Assembly (NCBI RefSeq): GCF_900156265.1
Contig: NZ_FTNE01000005.1
Span: forward strand, 126,658 to 190,657
DNA: 64,000 nucleotides
Source of the DNA: Acidiphilium rubrum
GTDB taxonomy: Bacteria; Pseudomonadota; Alphaproteobacteria; Acetobacterales; Acetobacteraceae
Direction of reading: 5' to 3'
The notes under the pieces are model-generated. The model was not told the origin of the DNA. It saw nothing but the letters and a program-made list of their open reading frames with translations, and searched no databases. Within the stretch, counting starts at the first letter, position 1. Each line of letters begins with the position of its first letter. This document shows, piece by piece, positions 26,736 through 35,393 of this stretch. The translations under genes and the position numbers were made by a program.

Positions 26736-27692
26736 GTGACCGGACCATACAACCAGCCGACCAGTGCGAACGAGATGCCGCGTTTTGCGGGGATTGCGAC
26801 GATGATGCGTCTGCCGCAGGCGGCGAGTGCGGCCGGGCTGGATGCGGCGTTCATTGGTGTGCCGATGGATATCGGCACGTCCAACCGCTCGGGTACGCGG
26901 TTCGGGCCACGCGCGATCCGTTCGGAATCAGTCATGTTGCGGCCGTACAACATGGCGACGGGTGCGGCCCCGTTCGAGCGGATGCAGGTGGCTGATCTGG
27001 GTGATATCGCGACCAATCCGTACAATCTCGAAAAATCGATCGGGCTGATCGAGGCGGGGATTGCCGCGGTGATCGCGCATGAGTGCATCCCGTTGATTTT
27101 GGGGGGCGACCATACGTTGACCTATCCGGTGTTGCGCGCCATGGCGGCGAAGCATGGGCCGGTCGGGTTCATCCACATCGATGCGCATGCGGATGTGAAC
27201 GACACGATGTTCGGCGAGCGGATTGCGCATGGCACGCCGTTTCGTCGCGCGGTCGAGGATGGCGCGATCGATCCGCATCGCGCGATCCAGATCGGGTTGC
27301 GCGGCACCGGCTATTACCCGACCGATTTCGACTGGCAGCGCGAACAGGGGTTTCGGGTCGTCCCGGTCGAGGAGTGCTGGCACCGCTCCCTGACGCCGTT
27401 GATGGCGGAGGTGCGCGCCATGATGGGCAGCGGGCCGGTTTATCTGACCTATGATATCGACAGCCTCGATCCATCGGTGGCGCCGGGCACCGGCACGCCG
27501 GAAATCGGCGGTCTGAGCACGATTCAGGCGCTGGAGATCATTCGCGGCTGCGCCGGGCTCAATTTGGTCGGCGCCGATCTGGTCGAGGTGGCGCCGGCCT
27601 ATGACACGACCGGCACGACCGCGCTGATTGGTGCTAATCTCCTGTATGAAATGCTGTGCGTGCTGCCGGATCGCCGGCCTGAAGCGCGATAA
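26736..27692 (+). CDS. speB: Agmatinase / guanidino-acid ureohydrolase
   Basis: Arginase-superfamily enzyme hydrolysing a guanidino compound to urea and an amine. The 318 residues contain all manganese-binding motifs: GGDHTLTYP (about 122-130), HIDAHADVND (about 144-153) and TYDIDSLDPSVAPGTGTPE (about 238-256). Agmatinase versus guanidinobutyrase cannot be separated by eye. GTG 26736 is chosen because AGGAGA lies 6-7 bases ahead; a TTG at 26664 would start inside the leader. Codon choice is visibly less C-ending than in the genes to the left. Confidence 0.88.
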   Translation: MTGPYNQPTSANEMPRFAGIATMMRLPQAASAAGLDAAFIGVPMDIGTSNRSGTRFGPRAIRSESVMLRPYNMATGAAPFERMQVADLGDIATNPYNLEKSIGLIEAGIAAVIAHECIPLILGGDHTLTYPVLRAMAAKHGPVGFIHIDAHADVNDTMFGERIAHGTPFRRAVEDGAIDPHRAIQIGLRGTGYYPTDFDWQREQGFRVVPVEECWHRSLTPLMAEVRAMMGSGPVYLTYDIDSLDPSVAPGTGTPEIGGLSTIQALEIIRGCAGLNLVGADLVEVAPAYDTTGTTALIGANLLYEMLCVLPDRRPEAR

Positions 27693-27725
27693 TCCGCGCT
27701 GACCGGGCGGCATGGACGGGATTGC

Positions 27726-27756
27726 TTGACCCTGAAGCGGCTTCACGGTTGATAAT
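27726..27756 (+). promoter_or_regulatory. MerR-type metal-responsive promoter/operator
   Basis: A -35 box TTGACC (27726-27731) and a -10 box GATAAT (27751-27756) are separated by 19 bases, the over-long spacer diagnostic of MerR-family activated promoters. The spacer holds the dyad TGAAGC-G-GCTTCA (27733-27745), like ZntR/CadR/CueR operators. It lies about 50 bases upstream of the CDF exporter start. No merR-type gene is in the window. Confidence 0.75.
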
Positions 27757-27806
27757 GCGGTGATGGCGCCGATGCGCCGGGTGCAGCAGCTTCACAGGAG
27801 ACGCCC

Positions 27807-28817
27807 ATGAACACGCCGCACGAGAGCGAGCACGACCATGCCGGCCACGATCATGCCGGGCATGATCACGCGGGTCACGATCACGCCGACCACGATCATG
27901 GGCCGGGCGGTCACCATCATCATGCGCCGCCTGCGGGGTTCGACGGCGCATTTGCCTTCGGCGCTTTGCTCAACGCGGGCTTCGTCGCGGCCGAGGTGGT
28001 GTTCGGCATTGCCGCCCATTCGGTGGTTCTGCTGGCGGATGCCGCGCATAATCTGGGCGATGTGCTCGGCCTGTTGCTCGCCTGGGGTGCGGCGGCGCTG
28101 GGGCGGCGCCGGCCGAGCCGCCTGCGCACTTACGGCTTCGGGCGCAGTTCCATCCTCGCCTCGCTGACCAATGCGGTCGTGCTGCTGGTCGGCGTCGGTG
28201 CCATCGCGGTCGAGGCGATCCAGCGTCTCGTCATCGGCGTGCCGCACGGTGCGGTCGGCAGTGACACCATCATTATCGTCGCGGCCGCCGGCATCGCCAT
28301 CAACGGCGTCACGGCGTGGCTGTTCGCCCGTGGCCGCAAGGGCGATCTGAACGTGCGCGCGGCCTTCACCCATATGGCGGCGGATGCGGTCGTTTCGCTC
28401 GGCGTCGTCATATCGGGCGTGATCATCCTGTTCACCGGGTGGACCTGGGTCGATCCCGCCGCAAGCCTGGTGGTGGCGGGCCTCATCCTGGTCTCCACCT
28501 GGTCGGTCCTGCGCGACAGCCTCGACCTCGCGCTCGACAAGGTGCCCGGCAGCGTCGATGCCGAGGCGGTGCGCCGCTACCTCGCCGCCTTGCCCGGCGT
28601 AAGCGAGGTGCATGATCTGCATATCTGGGGGCTGAGCACCACCGACATCGCATTGACGGTGCATCTGGTCCGCCCCGGTGCCGCGATGGACGATGCCTTG
28701 CTGCACCGCACCTGCGACACGCTGCGGGATCGGTTCGGCATCGGCCACGCCACGGTGCAGATCGAGGATGGCGCGTCCGGCCAGATCTGTGCCCTGTCCC
28801 CCGAGCATGTGATATAA
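27807..28817 (+). CDS. Cation diffusion facilitator metal exporter (ZitB/CzcD-like)
   Basis: Inner-membrane proton antiporter exporting zinc or a similar divalent metal. The 336-residue protein begins with a His/Asp tail containing four tandem HDHAG-like units (residues about 9-32) and HHHH. Six helices follow with the paired metal sites LLADAAHNLGDV (helix 2) and THMAADAVVSLG (helix 5), then a cytoplasmic domain with EVHDLHIWGLST. AGGAGA precedes ATG 27807. The MerR-type promoter upstream fits metal induction. It is cotranscribed with the NicO-like gene 7 bases on. Confidence 0.92.
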   Translation: MNTPHESEHDHAGHDHAGHDHAGHDHADHDHGPGGHHHHAPPAGFDGAFAFGALLNAGFVAAEVVFGIAAHSVVLLADAAHNLGDVLGLLLAWGAAALGRRRPSRLRTYGFGRSSILASLTNAVVLLVGVGAIAVEAIQRLVIGVPHGAVGSDTIIIVAAAGIAINGVTAWLFARGRKGDLNVRAAFTHMAADAVVSLGVVISGVIILFTGWTWVDPAASLVVAGLILVSTWSVLRDSLDLALDKVPGSVDAEAVRRYLAALPGVSEVHDLHIWGLSTTDIALTVHLVRPGAAMDDALLHRTCDTLRDRFGIGHATVQIEDGASGQICALSPEHVI

Positions 28818-28824
28818 TCGTGCC

Positions 28825-29997
28825 ATGAACACCGAAGCGCTGTTTCTGATCGTGGGTGTCGTCGGCGTCGGCGTGCTGCATACCATCGTGCCGGATCACT
28901 GGGTGCCGATCACGCTGATCGCGCGCCAGCGCGGCTGGTCGCGCGGCGAGACGGCGCGTGTCGCGTTCCGGGCCGGGGTCGGCCATGTGCTGTCAACCCT
29001 CGCGATCGGCGTTGCGGTCTGGATTGCCGGTGCCGCGTTCGCGGTGAAATTCGGCGGCTTCGTCGATGCCGCGGCGAGTCTTGCGCTGATCGCGTTCGGT
29101 GGCTGGATCGCTTTTTCATCGCTCCGCGAGATGCGCGGCGGCGCGGACCATGGCCATCATCATGGTCACAGCCATAGCCACGGTCACAGCCACGCGCTGA
29201 CCACCGATGCGATCCACGGGCCCGAGCAGCAGATCATCGATACCGGCCACGGCACCATTCTGCTCTCGATCTTCGAGACCGGCGCGCCGCCCCGCTTCCG
29301 GCTCACCGGACCGGATGCCGATGCCGTGCATATCGAGACGCACCGCGACGATGCCGCGCAGCAAACCTTCGCGATGGTCAACCGCGGCGCGTATTGGGAA
29401 TCGCTCGATGATATTCCCGAACCGCATGGCTTCGCGGTCACCATCACCATGGCGCACGGCAGCCACGCGCATCGTTACGATACCGCATTCGCCGAGCATG
29501 ACCATGGCGATCATGCGCACCACCATCATGCGCCGCCGAGCGATGCGCTCTATCAGCCGGCGGGCGGCGATGTCGCGGTGATGCTGCGGCACGTCCATGT
29601 CCACCGGCACGGGTCCGGCCCGGCGCACAGCCATCTGCACGACCATGACGGCACCACGATGCATGATGTCGTGATCGACGGCGGTGACGCGCCGTTGCAC
29701 GAACACGCGCATAAAACCTCATCGCGCACCGCGTTGATGCTGATCCTGGGCTCCTCGCCGATGGTCGAAGGCATTCCGGCGTTTTTCGCTGCCGGCAAAT
29801 TCGGCTTCGGCGTGATTGCGATCATGGCGATCGTGTTCGCGATCAGCACGATCGCAACCTATGTCGCGCTGTGCATCGCCTCGACCGCGGGTTTGCAGCG
29901 GATCAGCCTCGGCCCGCTCGAGCGCTACGGCGAGGTGCTGAGCGGCGCGTTCATCGTGCTGGTCGGCGTGGTGTTCTGGGTGTGGCCGGTCATCTGA
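28825..29997 (+). CDS. NicO/RcnA-like metal transporter with long His-rich loop
   Basis: A 390-residue membrane protein. The first helix carries VGVLHTIVPDHWVPI, the acidic His motif position of NicO-type nickel/cobalt transporters; two more helices follow (to about residue 98). A soluble insert of about 190 residues (100-290) is dominated by His clusters (HGHHHGHSHSHGHSH, HHHHAPP, HVHVHRHG). Three C-terminal helices end the protein. Its placement 7 bases after a CDF exporter and a MerR-type promoter argues for efflux of nickel, cobalt or zinc; the ion is not decidable here. Confidence 0.75.
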   Translation: MNTEALFLIVGVVGVGVLHTIVPDHWVPITLIARQRGWSRGETARVAFRAGVGHVLSTLAIGVAVWIAGAAFAVKFGGFVDAAASLALIAFGGWIAFSSLREMRGGADHGHHHGHSHSHGHSHALTTDAIHGPEQQIIDTGHGTILLSIFETGAPPRFRLTGPDADAVHIETHRDDAAQQTFAMVNRGAYWESLDDIPEPHGFAVTITMAHGSHAHRYDTAFAEHDHGDHAHHHHAPPSDALYQPAGGDVAVMLRHVHVHRHGSGPAHSHLHDHDGTTMHDVVIDGGDAPLHEHAHKTSSRTALMLILGSSPMVEGIPAFFAAGKFGFGVIAIMAIVFAISTIATYVALCIASTAGLQRISLGPLERYGEVLSGAFIVLVGVVFWVWPVI

Positions 29998-30016
29998 CCG
30001 CCGCACATCCGGTGCC

Positions 30017-30973
30017 TCATAGCGGCTGCGTGATCATCCGGAACAGCGCGGCGGCAGCGTAGGCCAGCGCGAACCCGGCACCGGGGCCGATGATCCAGCC
30101 GCGCCCGATGCCGCGCAGGACCTTCGCATCGATCGTCTGGCGCCCGCGCGCGAGGCCGGCGCCGGCCATCGCACCGATCAGCGCTTGATTCATCGAGGTG
30201 AAATCCCCGAACGCCACCGCGCCGAGCACCACCAGCGCCTGCACGCTCTGCGCCGCGGTCGCCATCGTGGCGTCCAGTTTCACCACATCGAACGCGACGC
30301 GCTCCAGCAGCGGGCGGCCCCACGTCAATACGCCCGCCGCGAGACCGATGCCGCCGATGATACCGGCTGTGAGCACGCCGGCGACATGCGCCGACAGAAA
30401 TACCGCCGTTGCGTTCGACACATCATTGGCCCCCATCGTCAGTGAGGCGATGGCCCCCGCGCCGACCAGCGCTTGCCCTATGATCGGCGCGCGCCGATGC
30501 GCGGCAAGGGCCGGAATCCGGTCGAACAGGCGGGTGAACAGAAACCCGCAGCCGCAGGCGATGAACGGTGCCAGCACCCACAGCAGCGCGAGGTGCACAA
30601 TCGCGGCCCAATGCACCCCCAGCCGCAGCGCGATGCCGGCACCGACCAGCGCGAACACCAGGATCTGGATGGTCGAGGTCGGAATCCGGCGCCGGGTGAA
30701 TACCGTCGTCAGCGCGAAGGCGGTGCCGATCACGATGATCGCCGGAACCGTGCCCAGCCCGCCCTTGAGAATACCGTGCCCGACATGGACCAGAACCCCA
30801 TGGCTGAACCCCGCCGCGCCGATCAGCGTCGCAAACGCCATCAACCGCAGGGCGGACGTCCGGTCGATCGATCCGGTGGCATAGGGCATGCCCATGCACG
30901 CGCCGGTATAATGAGCACCCATGCTCCAGGCGAAGGCGAGTGAAGTCAGTACCAGCAGGCCTGTCATGATCAT
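30017..30973 (-). CDS. pit: PiT-family inorganic phosphate transporter
   Basis: A 318-residue polytopic protein of the PiT/PHO4 family. The C-terminal inverted-repeat half has the signature LTMGANDVSNATAVFLSAHV (about 165-185). The N-terminal half keeps the context (FAWSMGAHYTGACMGMPYAT) but has HY where the family has ND, so its signature is degenerate. The frame is open to 31165, but the first membrane segment begins right after ATG 30973, so I start there; ATG 31042 is possible. It is convergent with the NicO-like gene, 19 bases apart. No pstS or phoU neighbour. Confidence 0.8.
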   Translation of the reverse strand: MIMTGLLVLTSLAFAWSMGAHYTGACMGMPYATGSIDRTSALRLMAFATLIGAAGFSHGVLVHVGHGILKGGLGTVPAIIVIGTAFALTTVFTRRRIPTSTIQILVFALVGAGIALRLGVHWAAIVHLALLWVLAPFIACGCGFLFTRLFDRIPALAAHRRAPIIGQALVGAGAIASLTMGANDVSNATAVFLSAHVAGVLTAGIIGGIGLAAGVLTWGRPLLERVAFDVVKLDATMATAAQSVQALVVLGAVAFGDFTSMNQALIGAMAGAGLARGRQTIDAKVLRGIGRGWIIGPGAGFALAYAAAALFRMITQPL

Positions 30974-31178
30974 CGGTTTATCCGGCCGGCGCTCCGGCCA
31001 CCCTTCCTGACCGACCAGCGAGACCGCACCGGCCGATATCATCGTCGCATCGGCGGCCGCGTCGGCCTGCAGCGGCGCCCTCCATAATGGAGCGCCATCG
31101 CCACAGCAATCGTGCCATCTCTCAGCACGATGCGCCACCGCGGGCGACAAAACCTGGCCGCCCAAATCGCGCGCGCCA

Positions 31179-31952
31179 TCAGAACGGCACGATATCGTCG
31201 AGAATCTGCTGGCCGACCCTTGGCGACTGCTGGCCGCTGATCAAGCCGCGGCCGCCATAGGATATGCGTGCTTCGGCCAGTTGATTCGCCTGGACGATAT
31301 TGTTGCTCGCAATGTCCTGTGGGCGGCAGATGCCCGAGACGGTCAGGACCCTGAGTTCATTGTTCACTCGCATTTCCTGGCGGGCGACGACGACGAAATT
31401 GCCGTTCGGCAGCACCTGTGTGATCTCGCCGGCCAAAGACAGGGTGACACTCTCATTCCGCTGGATCTGTCCGGTTCCGGTCGAATTGCCGGCCCCCGAT
31501 ACCGAAACGAGGCTGGATGGATTGACGCCCTTGCCCAGCACCCGCGGGATCAAACTCTCCAACCCGAACAGGTTCGGCACACCCATCGATTCAGAGCCGG
31601 TACGGCCCAGCGTCGTCTGGTCTTTCAGCGTCGCGGCATCGTTGATGTTGACGGTGATCGTGATGATGTCGCCGACCCGCGATGCCCGTTGATCCTTGAA
31701 AAATGCTCGCGCCCCGCGCCGCCACAGACTGTCGGGTGCGCTCGGCACATCGCGGAGCGGTGGCATCGGCATGCTCACTGGCCGCCAGGTTGCGGCTTGC
31801 GTCGGATTGGTGATCGGCGTCATCGGCGGCGCATGGCCGACATAGGACAGGTTCGAGAACGCACCACAACCACCCAGCGACAAAACCGAAATCACCGCCC
31901 CGATCGCGCGCGCGTAACGGCCGCCATGATGGTAGGTCGCATCGCGCCTCAC
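31179..31952 (-). CDS. flgH: Flagellar L-ring protein FlgH
   Basis: Outer-membrane lipoprotein forming the flagellar L-ring. The 257-residue precursor has a lipoprotein signal with SLGGC lipobox near residue 29. Downstream are SLWRRGARAFFKDQRASRVG, the DIITITVNINDAATLKD segment, GEITQVLPNGNFVVVARQEM and VSGICRPQDI, all typical of FlgH. The GTG start overlaps the flgA stop (GTGA). It is the last visible gene of flgF-flgG-flgA-flgH. No flgI follows here; it must lie elsewhere. Confidence 0.94.
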   Translation of the reverse strand: MRRDATYHHGGRYARAIGAVISVLSLGGCGAFSNLSYVGHAPPMTPITNPTQAATWRPVSMPMPPLRDVPSAPDSLWRRGARAFFKDQRASRVGDIITITVNINDAATLKDQTTLGRTGSESMGVPNLFGLESLIPRVLGKGVNPSSLVSVSGAGNSTGTGQIQRNESVTLSLAGEITQVLPNGNFVVVARQEMRVNNELRVLTVSGICRPQDIASNNIVQANQLAEARISYGGRGLISGQQSPRVGQQILDDIVPF

Positions 31953-32989
31953 GGCTGACGCCCGGCAAGGTCATAATACGGATTGGCATTGTCGCCTCGG
32001 GTCGGCATGCTGCCCGGCAGCACATGCGCATGGTCGGGTCCATCGACCACGGCCTGCACGATTTCGTGGGACGACGGGTTGATCACCGGGATCACATGAC
32101 CCGATCCGCCGGCCGCCAGAGCGACGCCCTGCGCGGTGACTTCAAGCCCCGGCATATCCACCGCCAGGCTCACCGTGGCGCCGCGCGCGACCAGGATGGG
32201 GTCGGCGATCATGCGGCGCGACAACGGCATTCCTTTGAGGATCGATTGACTGACCTGCATGCCGATGACGCGCGAAAGCGTCCTGATCGCGTCGTGCCGG
32301 TCATCATCCTGCGCTACCCAGGTCAGCCGCACATCGCTGTCGTTCAGTATGTCGCCGCGGGTCAAATCATGCGTTGCGATCACCCGTTGCGTTTCGGGTT
32401 TTGCAACACCGCCGATCGTTGTGGTTACTGTATCCATCCGCGGCGCCGCGATGTGGGCAATGGCCCGGAAAGCTCCGGTATTACGATCGAAAACCATTTG
32501 ATCGATCGAAATATCCGGCCGGGAATTCGGCGGCACCATCGGCAGTTGTTCGCCTTCGAGGTTGATCGCTAAATGACCCGCAGCCCCCGCCTGCCGCAAG
32601 GCCCGGCTTACCGCCGCGACGATCCGATCATGCCCGATTGGTGAGCCGGGGCGCTCGATCGAGACGGATTGATCGGAGTCGCCGGGAAACCAGGCAACGC
32701 CATACCGCAGCGCGATCGCCGCCAGTTGCCGGCTGCCGACCACGATCCGCGCACCAGGGAGCGGTGCCGGCCCCAGCACCGCATCGGCGTTGATCCCGGC
32801 GTGATGGAACAGATCTTTCAGCTCGACGACGGGCCGGTCGATCAACACCAACGTGCGAGGCGACGGCGCGGATGGTGCGGCGGATATCGATGATGGCTGC
32901 TCAGCGGATTGCGCCAAGGCAGCGGGTGCGCCAGCAACCATCGCGATAAACAGCAGGAAAGATGCGCGTCGGATCGACCGGGATGTCAT
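31949..32989 (-). CDS. flgA: Flagella basal-body P-ring chaperone FlgA
   Basis: Periplasmic chaperone for P-ring assembly. The 346-residue precursor has a Sec signal (SFLLFIAMVAGAPAALAQ). The C-terminal SAF-like region (about 205-330) has RVIATHDLTRGDILNDSDVR, ILKGMPLSRRMIADPILVAR and ATVSLAVDMPGLEVTAQGVA, typical of FlgA. The N-terminal 180 residues are longer than in the short enterobacterial protein, as in other alphaproteobacteria. It lies 4 bases after flgG and overlaps flgH. Confidence 0.92.
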   Translation of the reverse strand: MTSRSIRRASFLLFIAMVAGAPAALAQSAEQPSSISAAPSAPSPRTLVLIDRPVVELKDLFHHAGINADAVLGPAPLPGARIVVGSRQLAAIALRYGVAWFPGDSDQSVSIERPGSPIGHDRIVAAVSRALRQAGAAGHLAINLEGEQLPMVPPNSRPDISIDQMVFDRNTGAFRAIAHIAAPRMDTVTTTIGGVAKPETQRVIATHDLTRGDILNDSDVRLTWVAQDDDRHDAIRTLSRVIGMQVSQSILKGMPLSRRMIADPILVARGATVSLAVDMPGLEVTAQGVALAAGGSGHVIPVINPSSHEIVQAVVDGPDHAHVLPGSMPTRGDNANPYYDLAGRQP

Positions 32990-32993
32990 GTCA

Positions 32994-33776
32994 TCACAGC
33001 TGCGTCAGTGTGTTCAACATCTGGTTCGACGTCGTGATCACTTTGCTGTTCATCTCGTAGGCGCGCTGTGCCGTGATCAGATCGGTGATTTCACTGACGA
33101 CATTGACGTTGGAGTTTTCCACGAAGCCCTGCTGGACCGAGCCGAAGCCGGGCGAGCTCGGAACCGCTGTGACCGGCGAGCCGGATGCCGCGGTCTGGAT
33201 GAGCAGATTGCCGCCCTGCGCTTCGAGCCCCGCATCGTTCGGAAAGGCCGCGAGCTGGAGCTGGCCCACGGTTTGCGGCGCCGTCTGGCCCGACAGGCTG
33301 ACCTGCACCTGTCCTGACGCGTTGATCGTGACGTTGGTGGCGTTGGACGGAATCTGGATGCCCGGCTGCACGATATAACCATCGGCCGTCACGATTTCCC
33401 CGCTCGGCGACAGGCCGAACGTGCCATCACGCGTATAGGCCGTCTGTCCGGATGGCAGCGTGACCTGAAACCACCCGTTCCCCGAAATCGCAAGATCGAG
33501 CGAATTGTTGGTCTGCTGCAGATTGCCCTGCTGATCGATGCGATAGATCGCCGCCGTCTTGACCCCCAGCCCGATCTGGGTGCCGGAAGGCACGATCGTG
33601 CCGGCATCCGAACTGTTCGAACCGGCACGCCGCAGATCCTGATACAGCAGGTCCTGAAACTCGACCCGCTGGCGTTGATATCCGGTCGTGGTCATGTTGG
33701 CGATGTTGTTGGCGATGACTTCAACATTGGTCTGCTGGGCCTGCATGCCGGTTGCCGCGATATCGAGAGCGCGCAT
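32994..33776 (-). CDS. flgG: Flagellar distal rod protein FlgG
   Basis: A 260-residue rod protein of standard length. N-terminal MRALDIAATGMQAQQTNVEV with NNIANMTTTGYQRQRVEFQD, the central SGNGWFQVTLPSG and C-terminal NVVSEITDLITAQRAYEMNS match FlgG exactly. It lacks a signal peptide, as expected for export by the flagellar type III apparatus. It lies between flgF (26 bases) and flgA (4 bases). Confidence 0.97.
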   Translation of the reverse strand: MRALDIAATGMQAQQTNVEVIANNIANMTTTGYQRQRVEFQDLLYQDLRRAGSNSSDAGTIVPSGTQIGLGVKTAAIYRIDQQGNLQQTNNSLDLAISGNGWFQVTLPSGQTAYTRDGTFGLSPSGEIVTADGYIVQPGIQIPSNATNVTINASGQVQVSLSGQTAPQTVGQLQLAAFPNDAGLEAQGGNLLIQTAASGSPVTAVPSSPGFGSVQQGFVENSNVNVVSEITDLITAQRAYEMNSKVITTSNQMLNTLTQL

Positions 33777-33802
33777 TCATGATCTCCAAAAAAAACGTAA
33801 AA

Positions 33803-34546
33803 TTAGCTGGTGGTCGCGCCGAGAATCTTGCTGATCGCCGACTGATCGCGCGCTCGTTCCGCCGTAACGAATTGCGCGATCATGCGGAAATTCTGACTGG
33901 CCTCGATCATTTTGGTGATTTCGACGATGGGCTGAACATTCGAACCCTCGACGGCGCCTTGCACGATGCCTGGATTGGCACTCGGCACCGGCGGTACCGT
34001 CGTTTGAAACAGATTGCCGCCCTGGTCCTTGAGCGTTTGCGGGTCGGGAACGGTCACCACGCCGACCTGACCGATGATGCCTTGCGCCGTGCTGATCGTG
34101 CCGTCCGCCGCGATCGTCAGCGTGCCGCTTTGCGGCGGGACCGTGATCGGCTGGCCTCCGGCGTCGAGCAGGGCATCGCCCGAGGCATTCGCGATCGTGC
34201 CGTTCGGCAACAGGCCGAACCGGCCATCGCGGGTCAGGCGCGGGCCATTGGCGGTCGCTACCGTGAAATAGCCGCCGCCGGGCAGAGCCAGATCGAGCGG
34301 GTTGCCGGTCTGGTGCACGGCGCCCGGCGTGGCGTCGCGCCACGTGCCGATGGCTTGGGTGTATGATAAAGTTGATCCGCCCGGCGGCGCGGTGACGCCG
34401 CGCATCCGATCGATCCAGGCGGCGGATTTGAGGTGGATCGCCTCGTAGCCGGGTGTCGCCACGTTTGCGATGTTGTTCGCGATCACGTCCACCGTGCGCG
34501 ACGCGGTGATCATGCGCGAGAGAATGATACTGGTTGTATTATCCAT
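33803..34546 (-). CDS. flgF: Flagellar proximal rod protein FlgF
   Basis: A 247-residue rod protein. It has the family ends: SRMITASRTVDVIANNIANV near the start and VQPIVEITKMIEASQNFRMI near the end, and the central GGGYFTVATANGPRLTRDG. ATG 34546 (AGGA 4 bases ahead) fits the family N-terminus; an upstream in-frame ATG at 34618 would add 24 unlike residues. It heads the flg operon and is divergent from imuA, sharing a 169-base intergenic region with the LexA site. Confidence 0.93.
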   Translation of the reverse strand: MDNTTSIILSRMITASRTVDVIANNIANVATPGYEAIHLKSAAWIDRMRGVTAPPGGSTLSYTQAIGTWRDATPGAVHQTGNPLDLALPGGGYFTVATANGPRLTRDGRFGLLPNGTIANASGDALLDAGGQPITVPPQSGTLTIAADGTISTAQGIIGQVGVVTVPDPQTLKDQGGNLFQTTVPPVPSANPGIVQGAVEGSNVQPIVEITKMIEASQNFRMIAQFVTAERARDQSAISKILGATTS

Positions 34547-34700
34547 CAGTCCTGTCACCGTTTTGGGACGTATCGGGTCGTTCGTCTGAGGCGGATCATG
34601 ACGATGAAAGCTTAACAATCACCTAAAGAGCCCAGTGTTTTTTTGCCGTGGCGATATCCGCGATCGATCCGGCGCGGACCCTTGACTCCTGCAAAAACTA

Positions 34701-34715
34701 GAACAAAATAAGAAC
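34701..34715 (+). promoter_or_regulatory. LexA (SOS) box of the imuA-imuB-dnaE2 operon
   Basis: GAAC (34701-34704), seven bases, GAAC (34712-34715) is a perfect direct repeat of the alphaproteobacterial LexA operator type (GTTC-N7-GTTC on the other strand). A TTGACT -35-like box lies at 34682-34687. The operator directly abuts the first ATG of imuA (34716), so either transcription starts at or near that ATG and the mRNA is nearly leaderless, or the true start is further in. Confidence 0.85.
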
Positions 34716-35393
34716 ATGATAAACCGCAATCCATCAATGGTCGGACCCAGGCGCGATCGGTTCGGTGCTCACGACACGGACGATGCCGATCTCAGCCCTG
34801 ACCCCGCTCGGTGCTTCCCGATGGCGGCCTTCATGCGCGGCGCAGTCCACGACATTGCCGGCGGCGATGCCACTTTGGGATTCGCGGTGGTGTGCCTGGC
34901 CGGCACGCTCGGCGTGCCGATCGTGTGGACCGGTGGCCGGCTCGATCTGTATCCGCCCGGTCTGGCCTGGTGCGCGCTCGACCCGGCACGACTGATCCTG
35001 GCCGAAACCCCGCATGAGTACGAACGGCTGGGCGCGCTCGAAATCGCCCTGCGCGGCGGCATGCACGGGGTCGCGGTGGTCGAAACCGTGTCCCGCCTGG
35101 CGGCACGCCGGTTGTCCCTGGCGGCCCGCAGCGGCGGGGGGATCGGCCTGGTCCTGCGCCAGCGCAGCGCCGGCGATTCAACCGCCTTTGCCGCCCGATG
35201 GCGCATCAGCGCGGCACGCTCCGGGCCGGATGGCGCGGCGCGCTGGTGTGCGGAATTGCTCTACGCACGGGGCAGGCCCCCGGGTGTTTTTCTGGTCGAG
35301 GTCGATCGCCATGCATCGCCGCCTGCTCTCGTTATGGTTCCCCAGCGTCTCCCGGCATCCCGACCCGCCGCATGGCGACAGCGGGCCGGATGA
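34716..35393 (+). CDS. imuA: SOS mutagenesis protein ImuA
   Basis: First gene of the imuA-imuB-dnaE2 mutasome cassette, which performs error-prone synthesis across damage in bacteria lacking UmuDC. The 225 residues show the degraded RecA-like fold of ImuA: HDIAGGDATLGFAVVCLAG, GVPIVWTGGRLDLYPPGLAW, then RLILAETPHEYERLGALEIA and VVETVSRLAARRLSLAARSG. No Shine-Dalgarno is seen at ATG 34716, which touches the LexA box; ATG 34821 is a possible shorter start. Its 3' end overlaps imuB by 83 bases in another frame. Confidence 0.87.
   Translation: MINRNPSMVGPRRDRFGAHDTDDADLSPDPARCFPMAAFMRGAVHDIAGGDATLGFAVVCLAGTLGVPIVWTGGRLDLYPPGLAWCALDPARLILAETPHEYERLGALEIALRGGMHGVAVVETVSRLAARRLSLAARSGGGIGLVLRQRSAGDSTAFAARWRISAARSGPDGAARWCAELLYARGRPPGVFLVEVDRHASPPALVMVPQRLPASRPAAWRQRAG

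Noticed and set aside
27819..27905. Short tandem units CACGATCATGCCGGG as a possible CRISPR or regulatory repeat
   Set aside because: They lie inside the CDF exporter gene in frame and encode its HDHAG metal-binding tail.
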